DNA of 64,000 bases from an uncultured Lachnospiraceae bacterium (GTDB lineage Bacteria; Bacillota; Clostridia; Lachnospirales; Lachnospiraceae): NCBI GenBank assembly GCA_910577825.1, contig CAJTOK010000008.1:10792-74791 (forward strand), given 5' to 3'. The notes below the pieces were generated by a model that did not search any database, was not told the DNA's origin, and saw only the letters and a program-made list of their open reading frames with translations. Shown here piece after piece: positions 42,432-52,214 of this stretch. The position numbers and the translations under genes were made by a program. Within the stretch, counting starts at the first letter, position 1; each line of letters starts with the position of its first letter.

Positions 42432-43346
42432 TTATGAAATATCAATTCCATTTTCCATAAGTGTATCCTTAATCTTTTCAAGCAGGGCAAATTTTGTAAT
42501 CCAGTATTCACTGTTTTTCACCCATGCTTTGGCCTGCATCTTTACACGCAGGGGGTTAAGGCTGCATATAACTACACTCATATCCTTATCCTGGCATATA
42601 CTCTCCTCGCTTCTGAGTATGGCCATTATAAGGCTTCTCACCTCTGAAGTCTTAGCACCATATGATACCATAAAATCCACTATTAACATTCTTTCCGGCT
42701 GGTTTGAAGTATTCGTGACATTAGAACTTGATATTGTGCCATTTGGTATAACTATAACTTTATTGTCGGTGGTATGTATCCTTGTATAAAAAATATCTAT
42801 GCTTGTTACTGTGCCTTCTTCGCCTGATGTAATAATATAGTCGCCTACCTTAAAAGGTTTAAGCAGGAGTATAAGCACCCCGCCGGCAAGATTTGACAGG
42901 CTGCCCTGCAGTGCAAGCCCGACAGCAAGGCCTGCCGAGCCGAGCATTGCAACTATTGAGCTTGCACCAACACCAAGTATGCCAGCAATAATAAAGACCA
43001 GCAGGGTATTGTAAGCAAGGCCTGCAAATGACATAACAAACTTCTGTATGCTTAATTCTACTTCCTTGCGTTCCATTGCCTTGCTTGTCATGCCAAGAAG
43101 TGCTTTTACAATCTTTCTGCCAATTATAAAGACTACAAAGGCAAATATAATTGTCTTTAAAAAGTTAAGCATTGGCTCTCTCTGTGCGAGGATATACTGG
43201 ATAATGAAATTAGTCTTTTCTTCATTGGTGACTTCGGAATTTATAACTTTCCCTACATCTTCAAGCTTAATTTCACTGCCCGCCATTGATGTAATGTCCT
43301 CTATTGCAAGCAGGCACATGTTATACACTTTAGATAATACAGCCAT
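42432..43346 (-). CDS. mscS: Small-conductance mechanosensitive channel (MscS)
   Basis: MscS opens under membrane tension and releases solutes in osmotic downshock. The 304-residue protein has an N-terminal extension of about 60 residues, three membrane helices (about 62-82, 102-125, 130-160) and the characteristic pore helix with repeated Gly/Ala (GSAGLAVGLALQGSLSNLAGG near 136). Then come LKPFKVGDYI and the beta and alpha/beta cytosolic vestibule. VIPNGTISSSNVTN is the usual strand after the beta domain. The ATG is about 45 bases after the glgB stop on the same strand. Confidence 0.94.
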   Translation of the reverse strand: MAVLSKVYNMCLLAIEDITSMAGSEIKLEDVGKVINSEVTNEEKTNFIIQYILAQREPMLNFLKTIIFAFVVFIIGRKIVKALLGMTSKAMERKEVELSIQKFVMSFAGLAYNTLLVFIIAGILGVGASSIVAMLGSAGLAVGLALQGSLSNLAGGVLILLLKPFKVGDYIITSGEEGTVTSIDIFYTRIHTTDNKVIVIPNGTISSSNVTNTSNQPERMLIVDFMVSYGAKTSEVRSLIMAILRSEESICQDKDMSVVICSLNPLRVKMQAKAWVKNSEYWITKFALLEKIKDTLMENGIDIS

Positions 43347-43391
43347 TTATAACCTCATTTCTGCATTGCCTGTGGCACACATTTCTATATC

Positions 43392-45689
43392 TTATAAAGG
43401 CAGGCAGCTCCATACACTCATTCCCAGCGGAGGTACTTCAATTATTATTGAATTATCCCTTCCGTCCCATGACACTTCTTTTGAAACCTTCTGGCGTCTG
43501 TTTACATGGCCTGTCCCGCCATAAATAGTATCATCACTGTTAAATATCTCCTTGTATTTGCCTTCAAATGGCACTCCCATCCTGAAGTTTTCATAAATAA
43601 CAGGTGTGAAGTTAAATAAGAACAGAAGCATCTCACTGTCATTTTTTGTTTTCCTTGTAAATGTAACTATGCTATGGTCTGCGTCCATGCTGCTTATCCA
43701 TTCAAAACAATCTTCTTCATAATCACTTTCATAAAGTGAAGGATGTTTTAAGTAAAATTTATTAAGTGTCTTTGTATATTCCCTGAACAAATCATGTTCC
43801 GGCTCTTTTGCTTCTTCCCATGGAAGGCTGGTTTTCTCATTCCACTCTTCTTTCTGTGCAAATTCCTGCCCCATAAACATAAGCTTTTTGCCAGGATGTG
43901 CCATCATAAAGCCATAAGCTGCACGCAGGTTGGCATATTTCTGCTCCATTGTCCCGGGCATCTTCATAAGCATTGATGCTTTTAAATGTACTACTTCATC
44001 ATGTGAAAATACCAGCACAAAGTTTTCACTGTAAGCATAAACCATGCTGAATAAAAGAGTGCCATGCCTTCCTTTCCTGTAAAGCGGGTCTGTCTGCATA
44101 TAACCTGTAAAATCATTCATCCAGCCCATATTCCATTTAAAATCAAACCCAAGCCCGTCCTCATCTGTACTGCCTGTAACCTTTGGCCATGCTGTTGACT
44201 CCTCTGCAATAAGAAGTGCCCCGTCCTTCCTTTTATGGAAAACATCACTAAGCTTTTTAAGAAGCTCTATTGCTTCAAGGTTCTCATTGCCGCCATAAAT
44301 ATTAGGCAGCCACCCGCCATCCTGTTTGCCATAGTCAAGGTAAAGCATTGAAGCGACCGCATCCATCCTTATGCCGTCTGCATGGTATTTATCAATCCAG
44401 AATAATGCACTTGAAATCAGGAAATTGTCAACTTCAGGCTTTCCATAGTCAAAGATATATGTCCCCCAGTGCGGGTGTTCCCCACGCCTCGGGTCTGCGT
44501 TTTCATAAGTGCATGTCCCGTCAAACCGTGCAAGCCCGTTTGCATCTTTTGGAAAATGTGCAGGAACCCAGTCAAGTATTACACCAATATTTTTCTTGTG
44601 CATATAGTCCATAAAATACATAAAGTCCTGTGGTGTGCCATATCTTGAAGTAACTGCATAGTAACCTGTAACCTGGTAGCCCCATGACTCGTCAAGCGGA
44701 TGTTCCATAACGGGCATCAGTTCAATATGTGTATATCCCATCTCTTTTACATAAGCTGCAAGAAGGGGTGCAATCTCACGGTAATTAAGAAATTCCTCAT
44801 CGCATACTGGTGTTTCATTGCCATCATGGTTCTTTTTGCGCCATGAGCCAAGGTGCACCTCATATATTGAAAACGGCTCTTTCCTGTAGTCCTTTTCCTT
44901 ACGTGCCATAAGCCATTCCTTGTCATTCCATTTATATGTGGCAAGGTTTTCTACAACACTTGCATTATCAGGACGCTGTTCACACGCAAACCCATATGGG
45001 TCAGTCTTTAAAAATACTGTCTGGTAATCCTTCTTTATCTCATATTTATAAATATCCCCTGTTGAAATCTCAGGCACAAATAATGAAAATATCCCTGAAC
45101 TGCCAACCCTGCACATCTGGTGGCGCCTGCCATCCCAGAAGTTAAAACTGCCAACTACACTTACACGCATTGCATTTGGTGCCCATACCGCAAAATGTAC
45201 ACCATATATTGTATTTTTTTTCTTATTTTTATCTGTATCTTCTGTAACATCCCATCTTATCCTGGCATCATCAAGACATCCGTCTATTGCAACAGGATGT
45301 GCACCAAAACAATTATATATATCATAATATACGCCGCCCTCAAAACGGCTGGCGTCACTTTCACCTATAATGTCTGTATAAAGGTACGGGTCTTCAAGCT
45401 CAATCTGGGCAGATTCACCATACTTTACAATAAATGTATAAGGCTCTGCTTTCTTCAAAGGAAGGAGCACAGCAAATACACCTGCTTCATCAGCCTCTTC
45501 CATATCATAGCATTTGCCGCCTGATTTTATTTTAAGTTGTACAGAAGTTGCATCTGGCAGAAATGTGTGTACAAGTATGCCGCCTTTAACTTTATGCGCC
45601 CCAAGTATCCTGCCAGGATGGTCCTCTTCAGAATACACAATCCCCTCAATGGCTTCCCAGTCCATTAAATCATATAATTTTTTATTCAT
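43392..45689 (-). CDS. glgB: 1,4-alpha-glucan branching enzyme
   Basis: GlgB makes alpha-1,6 branches in glycogen. The 765-residue protein has an N-terminal extension, CBM48 (about 150-250, HFAVWAPNAMRVSVVGSFN) and a GH13 barrel. Catalytic residues lie in GVILDWVPAHFPKD near 370, DGIRMDAVASMLYLDYG (nucleophile D) near 440, LLIAEESTAWP (acid/base E) near 493 and FSHDEVVH near 562. C-terminal beta domain residues follow from about 660. GAGGGG lies 3 bases before the ATG, and a weak hairpin precedes it. No other glg gene is adjacent. Confidence 0.96.
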   Translation of the reverse strand: MNKKLYDLMDWEAIEGIVYSEEDHPGRILGAHKVKGGILVHTFLPDATSVQLKIKSGGKCYDMEEADEAGVFAVLLPLKKAEPYTFIVKYGESAQIELEDPYLYTDIIGESDASRFEGGVYYDIYNCFGAHPVAIDGCLDDARIRWDVTEDTDKNKKKNTIYGVHFAVWAPNAMRVSVVGSFNFWDGRRHQMCRVGSSGIFSLFVPEISTGDIYKYEIKKDYQTVFLKTDPYGFACEQRPDNASVVENLATYKWNDKEWLMARKEKDYRKEPFSIYEVHLGSWRKKNHDGNETPVCDEEFLNYREIAPLLAAYVKEMGYTHIELMPVMEHPLDESWGYQVTGYYAVTSRYGTPQDFMYFMDYMHKKNIGVILDWVPAHFPKDANGLARFDGTCTYENADPRRGEHPHWGTYIFDYGKPEVDNFLISSALFWIDKYHADGIRMDAVASMLYLDYGKQDGGWLPNIYGGNENLEAIELLKKLSDVFHKRKDGALLIAEESTAWPKVTGSTDEDGLGFDFKWNMGWMNDFTGYMQTDPLYRKGRHGTLLFSMVYAYSENFVLVFSHDEVVHLKASMLMKMPGTMEQKYANLRAAYGFMMAHPGKKLMFMGQEFAQKEEWNEKTSLPWEEAKEPEHDLFREYTKTLNKFYLKHPSLYESDYEEDCFEWISSMDADHSIVTFTRKTKNDSEMLLFLFNFTPVIYENFRMGVPFEGKYKEIFNSDDTIYGGTGHVNRRQKVSKEVSWDGRDNSIIIEVPPLGMSVWSCLPL

Positions 45690-45745
45690 AATCCCCTCTT
45701 TTCTGCGCTGCCTGCGCCTGATAATCCCAGCCTGTATGCACTATC

Positions 45746-46984
45746 TTATATCCTGTGTATAAACAGCCCGCTTCTCAGTTTTGGTTCAAACCATGTAGAT
45801 TTAGGCGGCATTAAAAGCCCTGCATCTGCTACAGCAAATAGTTCCTGTACCTGTACCGGGTACATTGCAAAAGATACTTCCATATCGCTGTCTGCCCTTC
45901 TTTCAAGTTCTTTAAGCCCCCTTATGCCGCCAATAAAATCAATTCTTGAATCCGTCCTTGGGTCTTTTATCCCGAGCACAGGCCCTAAAAGGTAATCCTG
46001 CAAAATAGAAACATCAAGTGATGCCACTGCATCCTTATCTTTAAAAAGTTCCTCCTTTGCAGAAAGAATATACCATTTTTTATCTAAATACATAGATACC
46101 TGCCCTTTTTTTGAAGGGTGCGTTGCACCAGCCGCTTCTTCTACGCCAAAATTTTCTTTTACCTTTTCAAGAAACCCTTCCTTTGAAAGCCCGTTTAAAT
46201 CCCTGGCTGAACGGTTATAATCCATAATCACCAGGCTTTCATCCGGGAAAAGCACAGAAAGGAAATAATTAAATTCCTCCGTGCCATCATAACCCGGGTT
46301 CTCTTTGCGCCTTTTAAGCCCTGTCTTTACAGCAGAAGCCGCACGGTGGTGTCCGTCTGCAATATAGATGTCACTTATTGCTGCAAATGCGTTCTGTATT
46401 GCAGTTATATCACATTCATCTGAAACTTTCCATACTATATGCCCTATCCCGTCTTCTGCGGTAAAACTGTAAACCGGCCTGTCCTCTGATATAATTCTTG
46501 AAACTATATTATTAATACATTTCTGGGAACGGTATGCAAGGAATACAGGCCCTGTCTGTGCACCTAATGTATCTATATGCCTTATCCTGTCCTGTTCTTT
46601 CTCTTCACGCGTATTCTCATGCTTCTTGATAACATTATTTAAATAATCATCAATACTTGCACATGCAGCAATCCCAGTCTGTTTCCTGCCATCCATTACC
46701 AGCTGGTAAATATAATAACACCTGTCATTGTCTGTAATAAAAGTCCCATCAGCCACCATGCCTTCAAAAATCTCTTTTGCCTTTGCATAGACTTCAGGGG
46801 CATATGTATCTACATTGTCTGGGAACTGTGTTTCCGCCCTGTCTATCCTTAAAAAAGATAAGGGATTGTCTTTAACTGCCTCCTTTGCTTCCTGCCTGTT
46901 ATAAACATCATATGGCAATGCTGCCACCCTGCCTGCCACCTTTTCATCCGGCCTTACTGCCATAAATGGTTTTATCTTTGCCAT
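45746..46984 (-). CDS. DUF1015-family protein
   Basis: The 412-residue cytosolic protein has the DUF1015 layout: an N-terminal IKPFMAVRPDEKVAGRVAAL with PYDVYNRQEA, FLRIDRAE near 45, YYIYQL near 96, and DGHHRAASAVKTG near 215 with NYFLSVLFPDESLVIMDYNR near 245. Its role is unknown; the DGHHR motif is its most conserved site and may bind a nucleotide or metal. In Clostridia it is often near serine/glycerate or one-carbon genes, which is not the case here. I chose the ATG at 46984, 5 bases after GGAGG, over the TTG at 46996. A TATACT promoter box lies near 47025. Confidence 0.85.
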   Translation of the reverse strand: MAKIKPFMAVRPDEKVAGRVAALPYDVYNRQEAKEAVKDNPLSFLRIDRAETQFPDNVDTYAPEVYAKAKEIFEGMVADGTFITDNDRCYYIYQLVMDGRKQTGIAACASIDDYLNNVIKKHENTREEKEQDRIRHIDTLGAQTGPVFLAYRSQKCINNIVSRIISEDRPVYSFTAEDGIGHIVWKVSDECDITAIQNAFAAISDIYIADGHHRAASAVKTGLKRRKENPGYDGTEEFNYFLSVLFPDESLVIMDYNRSARDLNGLSKEGFLEKVKENFGVEEAAGATHPSKKGQVSMYLDKKWYILSAKEELFKDKDAVASLDVSILQDYLLGPVLGIKDPRTDSRIDFIGGIRGLKELERRADSDMEVSFAMYPVQVQELFAVADAGLLMPPKSTWFEPKLRSGLFIHRI

Positions 46985-47113
46985 GATAACCTCCAAAACT
47001 TTTTATATGATTTTAATATATCTATAGTATACCAAAAAAATAGAAAAAAACAAACATTGTTGTAAAGGTTTTTGCAATATTTGGCAATATAACGGAATAC
47101 AGGCAAAACAGGG

Positions 47114-47599
47114 TTATTTAATAATCTTTTCAAAGAAATTGTATACAACTATACACAGCCCCATAGGAAGGCTGAATAATATTATTCCTGTAATTATCCC
47201 TGCTGCCATGCCTGGAACTGAAAAGCTGCCTGATTTTACAAATACTGACAGCCCCTTTATAGAATTAACCAGAAAAAATATGCCTGTTACAAGACCTGGT
47301 GAAACTTTCCTGTCCTTAACCGTATAAAAGAAATGGTCAGCAAAGTTAATAATCCCCCATACAAGTATAGCTGTACCAAAACAGGCAAATGTTTCATTAA
47401 TAATATATAAAAATACTGCTAATAAAAGCAAAGGGTAATAAATAAATATATTATTTGCCATCCAGTGCCCATGTGTCATATGGTAAGGCAGCCACTTATG
47501 CGTATACATCCACTTAGGAAAATCCCCTGCTGCCTCTTCAAAAAGATGGAATGGCATATAAATAACAAGATTTAAGATAATAAAATATATAAGTTCCAT
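47114..47599 (-). CDS. HXXEE-domain membrane protein
   Basis: The 161-residue protein has about five membrane segments. The N-terminal PFHLFEEAAGDFPKW holds the HxxEE motif (residues 18-22) that defines the family. A second His-rich turn is YHMTHGHWMANN near 39, and NFADHFFY near 86 adds another. These may form an intramembrane metal site; the reaction is unknown. It starts 2 bases after the PadR regulator stop, so the regulator is likely to control its own operon with this gene. It ends 117 bases before the DUF1015 gene. Confidence 0.7.
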   Translation of the reverse strand: MELIYFIILNLVIYMPFHLFEEAAGDFPKWMYTHKWLPYHMTHGHWMANNIFIYYPLLLLAVFLYIINETFACFGTAILVWGIINFADHFFYTVKDRKVSPGLVTGIFFLVNSIKGLSVFVKSGSFSVPGMAAGIITGIILFSLPMGLCIVVYNFFEKIIK

Positions 47600-47601
47600 A
47601 A

Positions 47602-48132
47602 TTATTCCCCCAGTCCGTTTAATTCCTGTTCAAAACCTGCTTCCCACTTCTCCAGTGTTTCTAAAAGCATAAACTGCTGTTTTAATATAGTACGCCCGAA
47701 TAACGGGATATCCGGATGCTCTTGCAATGATTCTTTAATCTGCTGTTTTGTATCCTGTATGCTGTTTTTTATATTGGATAAACATTCTTTTAATTCATAT
47801 TCATCTAACAATGGCATGTTTACAATAACTGCATTAAAATCTAAAAATACCCTTGTTTTCCCTGATGAAAATTTATACATGGATTCTTTAAATGCTTTTT
47901 CCCCGGCCGGTGTTAATGAATATACTGTCTTTTCTGGCATATTTCCATTTTTTATAACCTCACTGGACACATATCCTTTTTTTTCATACTGGATTACCTT
48001 TTTATAGGCTGTAAATGAACCGATTTTAACCCATCTGGATAAATTTCTTGCTTCCACCTGCTTCTGCAGGCCATATGCACTTTTAGGGCTCTGGTAAATT
48101 GAACCCAGAAGTATTAAATCAATAGCTGACAT
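47602..48132 (-). CDS. PadR-family transcriptional regulator
   Basis: The 176-residue protein has an N-terminal winged helix (about 4-80, DLILLGSIYQSPKSAYGLQK, VIQYEKKGYVSSE) and YSLTPAGEKAF, as in PadR proteins. A C-terminal dimerisation helix region follows (about 95-176). PadR regulators are mostly repressors, often relieved by a small molecule or drug. It is followed immediately by the HXXEE membrane gene. A promoter whose -10 sits inside a perfect inverted repeat lies upstream, a likely autoregulatory operator. Confidence 0.85.
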   Translation of the reverse strand: MSAIDLILLGSIYQSPKSAYGLQKQVEARNLSRWVKIGSFTAYKKVIQYEKKGYVSSEVIKNGNMPEKTVYSLTPAGEKAFKESMYKFSSGKTRVFLDFNAVIVNMPLLDEYELKECLSNIKNSIQDTKQQIKESLQEHPDIPLFGRTILKQQFMLLETLEKWEAGFEQELNGLGE

Positions 48133-48168
48133 AAGTTCCTCCTTTTTATTTATTAGTGTATTATCTAC

Positions 48169-48202
48169 TACTGTATTATACAGTATTTTATAAAAAAATC
48201 AA
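48169..48202 (-). promoter_or_regulatory. Promoter with an inverted repeat over the -10 box (PadR operator candidate)
   Basis: On the minus strand TTGATT (48197-48202), 16 bases and TATAAT (48175-48180). The perfect repeat TACTGTA-TAA-TACAGTA (48169-48185) covers the -10, so binding there would block transcription. Confidence 0.6.
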
Positions 48203-48238
48203 GCAAAAGCCAAAAAATAAATAGTATTATATAACCAG

Positions 48239-48282
48239 ACACGTCCGTCCCATAACATTTAATTTATGGAACGGACGTGTTT
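48239..48282. repeat. Inverted repeat, possible terminator of the L,D-transpeptidase gene
   Basis: ACACGTCCGT(T)CCATAA pairs with TTATGG(G)ACGGACGTGT around an AT-rich loop just after the gene's stop. There is no T-run on the minus side, so termination efficiency is unclear. Confidence 0.5.
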
Positions 48283-48284
48283 AA

Positions 48285-50594
48285 TTAATATCCCACTTTT
48301 TTACCTGTTTTAGTCATATACCCGCTTATATGGCCTGCCTGGTAATCTGCTTTTTTTCTTGAAACAGGTACTTCCGGGTCTGTAGGGTCGTAATGTATTG
48401 TGGAGTCAACCCTTATTACAGGGTTTTTGCCTAAAGGCCCTGGTTTTGAAGAATTTCCTTGTACAATAGTTACTTTTGTCCCTGTAGAAGCATAATCATA
48501 TATCCATTTTGCATCTGCAACTGTCATACGCACGCACCCGGCAGATGCAGGAGAACCAAGCCTGCTATATGTTGAAGGGTTCAGGGCATAATGCGACTGG
48601 CTTCCTACTGCTATTGCATGGAAATAAACATTTCCTACAATGTGTGTAGCCCATCTTGCATAAACTATGCTCCCGTCAGGCTCGTACATTGTTTTTAATG
48701 TATATTTGACAGCTGTCCCGTTGCTTGACACAGAATATGTACCAAGTGGTGTAAATGATGACTCTGTATTAAGTGAGGATGCTGTACCTGTACTGCTTGT
48801 ATCCCTGCCCACTGAAACAGTAAATGATTTTACAGGTATTATATAGGCTTTTTTATCACTATCATAGGCATATGCTGTTACACAGCCTGCTGCCCTGTTT
48901 ATTTCAAGGTAAAGGTTATTTCCGGTTTTTTTTAAACCAAGTATATCTGTAAGGTCTGTTACAAGGTTATTGTTTTTATAATAAAATTTATATTCCCTGC
49001 CTGCATATGTTTCATAAATCCATCCGTTTTTGCCAAGTTCAGATTTCTTTATTTTAAAAGACTGTTTATTTAATAAAATACTTTTTCCCCACTGTGTGGT
49101 TGCATAAGTATATACCATATACTTGCCTTTTTCAGAATATGGCATATCCGCAACATAAGAATCCTTGCTTGATGTATTTATCCCGGTAAATTTTTTATAA
49201 AATTTTTTCTTATTGCCATTTACTGAATATACATTAAACTTTACATTTTTAATATTACCTGGAATATAAGCACCTGAGAGTGTAAATTTGCATGTAGCAT
49301 TTACTTTTTTCTCTACATTTACACTTCCTTTCACTATTCTCATATCGGCCTTGCCGGTTTTGGACAGGTTTCTTTTATTGCCAACATTGTCCGTTACTGA
49401 CACTTTAACTGTATAAACCTGCAGGTTATATCCTACGGATTTTAATGTTATATCTGCATAGTAATATGCTGTTTCAGGCTTGCGTGTACCTGTCTTGCTG
49501 CATACCAGCTTATTATCTTTATTATAGATATTAAACCTGACTTTATTTATCCCAAGTGCGCTGTTAAGTGAACCTGTATATACCCTGAAAGATTTTTTTC
49601 TTTCAAGTGATGCTGATTTCCTGCTTCCTATGCCAGAATACACAATCGCAACCTGGAATTCTGATGACGCAAGTATAATGCTGTTCTTTTCTATATTCCT
49701 GTTTTCAAGGACTATTGCCACATTGTGTTTTCCATATGAGCTGCATATTGTGGACAAATCTGTTTCCCATGTTTTGGATACACCAGTAAGTTCCCTGCTT
49801 GTACCGCATACAGCAGCATCTGAAATCTTGTCTTTCCAGATAAGAAGCCTTATTTTATTGCCTGTTCCCGGTACAGGAGTATCACCTGGTACTTCCGGCC
49901 TGAATGCAAATGTCCTGTTTATATCATATTTATTGCCTGACACTTCAAGGCTGTAAGCATCACTATGTATTGAAAAATCACATTTGCCTGCATCTACGGT
50001 CTGTGGTTCTGTACCTTCTGCAGGTTCTCCCATTATAAATGATACATTATATTCTTTAAATAAATAATTATCAAGGCTGTCAAGTGAAAATGTGCCTGTA
50101 TAAGTACCATTGGTACAGTTTGTTTCATTTAGTGTAATTTTTTGTTCAAGTGCTGTTACTTCTGTACTGTTTATGCCATCACCCCTGTTACCAGTGGCAG
50201 TAATACCTGTTTCCCCATTGCTAAGCCCGTTATCCCCGCTGGCAGGGCTTTGTGTATTATCTGGAACCGGGGTATTTTCCGGGACATCTGTGGCATCCGG
50301 GCCTGCTGTGCCTGCCGGGGCACTTGTAGCACCAGGGTCATTTATATTATCTTCACCAGTATTGCCCTGCCCGTCATTATAAGTAACTTTAAGGGTCATT
50401 TCTTTTATAATAGTGGTATCAATGCCATTTACAGTATATGTACAAACACCGCCGGCACGGTCTGTTTCAAGCGAAGCGCTGTACTCTGCAGCCCTTGCAC
50501 TGTTTGCAGGTACAACAACAGACATAAACAGGCAGGCTGCTATAAATAATTTGTTAATAAATATAGTTCTTTTCTTTTTTAGTAACTTTCCCAT
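48285..50594 (-). CDS. Secreted L,D-transpeptidase (YkuD) with Ig-like repeats
   Basis: The 769-residue protein starts with a signal peptide (LFIAACLFMSVVVPANSARA, about 16-35). It continues with a Pro/Asp/Thr-rich linker (about 80-145) and several Ig-like/GBS-Bsp-type repeats (about 310-530). A YkuD domain (about 575-720) follows with FHAIAVGSQSHYALNPST and the catalytic Cys in SAGCVRMTVADAKW. YkuD enzymes make 3-3 cross-links in peptidoglycan or attach wall proteins. The repeats probably hold the enzyme away from the membrane or bind the wall. It is monocistronic. Confidence 0.9.
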   Translation of the reverse strand: MGKLLKKKRTIFINKLFIAACLFMSVVVPANSARAAEYSASLETDRAGGVCTYTVNGIDTTIIKEMTLKVTYNDGQGNTGEDNINDPGATSAPAGTAGPDATDVPENTPVPDNTQSPASGDNGLSNGETGITATGNRGDGINSTEVTALEQKITLNETNCTNGTYTGTFSLDSLDNYLFKEYNVSFIMGEPAEGTEPQTVDAGKCDFSIHSDAYSLEVSGNKYDINRTFAFRPEVPGDTPVPGTGNKIRLLIWKDKISDAAVCGTSRELTGVSKTWETDLSTICSSYGKHNVAIVLENRNIEKNSIILASSEFQVAIVYSGIGSRKSASLERKKSFRVYTGSLNSALGINKVRFNIYNKDNKLVCSKTGTRKPETAYYYADITLKSVGYNLQVYTVKVSVTDNVGNKRNLSKTGKADMRIVKGSVNVEKKVNATCKFTLSGAYIPGNIKNVKFNVYSVNGNKKKFYKKFTGINTSSKDSYVADMPYSEKGKYMVYTYATTQWGKSILLNKQSFKIKKSELGKNGWIYETYAGREYKFYYKNNNLVTDLTDILGLKKTGNNLYLEINRAAGCVTAYAYDSDKKAYIIPVKSFTVSVGRDTSSTGTASSLNTESSFTPLGTYSVSSNGTAVKYTLKTMYEPDGSIVYARWATHIVGNVYFHAIAVGSQSHYALNPSTYSRLGSPASAGCVRMTVADAKWIYDYASTGTKVTIVQGNSSKPGPLGKNPVIRVDSTIHYDPTDPEVPVSRKKADYQAGHISGYMTKTGKKVGY

Positions 50595-50703
50595 TACAAC
50601 ACCTATACCTTTCTTTATTTTACAGGTTTATGCCAGAATAACCAAATGGCACTAAAATAAATATTAACACTTTTATATACAATAATGCAACCCATAAAAT
50701 ATT

Positions 50704-50734
50704 ACAAAAAAAGCCACACTTAGAGGCTATTTTT
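50704..50734 (-). terminator. Terminator overlapping the stop of the GH53 gene
   Basis: On the minus strand AAATAGCC and GGCTTTT pair around TCTAAGTGT, and TTTTTTT follows. The stop codon lies in the left arm. Confidence 0.7.
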
Positions 50735-52172
50735 GTACTGTTCCTGTAAAAACATATTTAAATATACATGCTGAAGCCAGGGGATGTCCTGTAAACCCAA
50801 AAAGTGCCTGGTTATCCCACGATGAACCGCCATACCACTTCCCGGCATCTTCTGCATCATAAGAACCAGCCGCCTTAGCTGCCCAGCCAGAACCTTTTTC
50901 TTCCCAGATTCTCTTGTTTTCTTTTAATATCTTCCTGGCATTTTTATCTTTTTTATTGTATACCTGCACGGGAATCCATGCTGGTTCCCAGTAGAATACA
51001 CCAATCCCTGCCTCCCCTGTATTTACTATTGCCTGTATTACATCTGCTATGGCGTCTGCCTGTCCCTGTACAGACACATCATATGCAAGGGATACTTTGC
51101 TGTCTTTGCCAATGCTTTGCTTATGCCCGTCCCCGTCTTTTAAAGTGTATACATAAGACGTTTCTGCAACCATTACTTTCTTGCCGTATTCTTCTGCAAT
51201 TAATTTCATTATATTAGTTAAATTTTCTGTTGTACCATGCCAGAACGGGTAATATGAAGTTGCAAATACATCATAATCTACCTGTTCATTTTCCAGTGTA
51301 TCTGCAATATTTTTGTACCTGCTTTCTGAAATATCTGTAAAATGCAGGGCAACAAGGATTTCTTTTTCCATTGTGTCTGCAACATAACGTACCGCCTTGC
51401 TGCCCTCATCCATAAGCCTGCATATATTTTTCCACTCCGTTTCACCTGCAAGCCCGTTTACAGTTTCATTTCCAATCTGTACCATGCCGACATCAACACC
51501 ATAATCTATAAGCCGGGTCAGGCTCTCAACAGTATAAACCTCTAATGCCTGTGACTTTTCATCTATATCCATATCTTTCCATTCCTTTGGCGGCTGGTAT
51601 TTGCCGGGGTCTGCCCAGAAGTCTGAATAATGGAAATCTATAAACACCCTTATGCCTGCATCTGTTGCAAGCTTTCCTATCTCCATTGCTGTTTCTAAGT
51701 CATTAACCCCGCCGCCATACTTATTGCCATTTTCATCATACGGGCTGTTCCATACACGTATGCGCACCCAGTTAATGCCACATTCCCTTAAAAATGTGAA
51801 AAAACCTTTTTCGCCTTCTTCTGGTGAATATGCAAGATTATTTCCATCAAAGTCATAGTATTTTACGCCGCTTTCATATTCAGATTTAATGCTTGATATA
51901 TCTGCACCACACATAAAATCTTCACTTAACCCGTCAATGCGTGAAACATTTATTTCTGCTTCCACGGGTTCTTTATCCTGTACACTGTTATTGTTTTCTG
52001 TACTGCCTGTGGGTGGTGCGGTTGCAGGAAGCCCGCTTCCAGAAGAAGCCCCTGTATTGTCCGGGATATTATTGTTATTCTTTACATTATTATTCTTTGC
52101 ACATCCTGCATAAATTGCAGGCAGCAGAAGGCATAATAATACTGCAATTATATTTTTACCAGTTTTTCCCAT
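50727..52172 (-). CDS. GH53 endo-beta-1,4-galactanase lipoprotein
   Basis: GH53 enzymes cut beta-1,4-galactan side chains of pectin (arabinogalactan I). The 481-residue protein starts with a lipoprotein signal and lipobox (LLPAIYAGC, Cys near 22). A Asn/Gly/Thr-rich linker follows (about 25-75), then a TIM-barrel catalytic domain. FLRECGINWVRIRVWNSPYD is near 122 and VFIDFHYSDFWADPGKYQ is near 170; the acid/base Glu is in QIGNETVNGLAG near 233, and the nucleophile Glu in VMVAETSYVY near 326. It would sit on the outer face of the membrane. The ATG at 52172 fits the signal better than that at 52184. Confidence 0.93.
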   Translation of the reverse strand: MGKTGKNIIAVLLCLLLPAIYAGCAKNNNVKNNNNIPDNTGASSGSGLPATAPPTGSTENNNSVQDKEPVEAEINVSRIDGLSEDFMCGADISSIKSEYESGVKYYDFDGNNLAYSPEEGEKGFFTFLRECGINWVRIRVWNSPYDENGNKYGGGVNDLETAMEIGKLATDAGIRVFIDFHYSDFWADPGKYQPPKEWKDMDIDEKSQALEVYTVESLTRLIDYGVDVGMVQIGNETVNGLAGETEWKNICRLMDEGSKAVRYVADTMEKEILVALHFTDISESRYKNIADTLENEQVDYDVFATSYYPFWHGTTENLTNIMKLIAEEYGKKVMVAETSYVYTLKDGDGHKQSIGKDSKVSLAYDVSVQGQADAIADVIQAIVNTGEAGIGVFYWEPAWIPVQVYNKKDKNARKILKENKRIWEEKGSGWAAKAAGSYDAEDAGKWYGGSSWDNQALFGFTGHPLASACIFKYVFTGTVQK

Positions 52173-52214
52173 ATGCACCCCCATAAAATGCTGGCTTTAC
52201 TGACAGCCTGTTTC

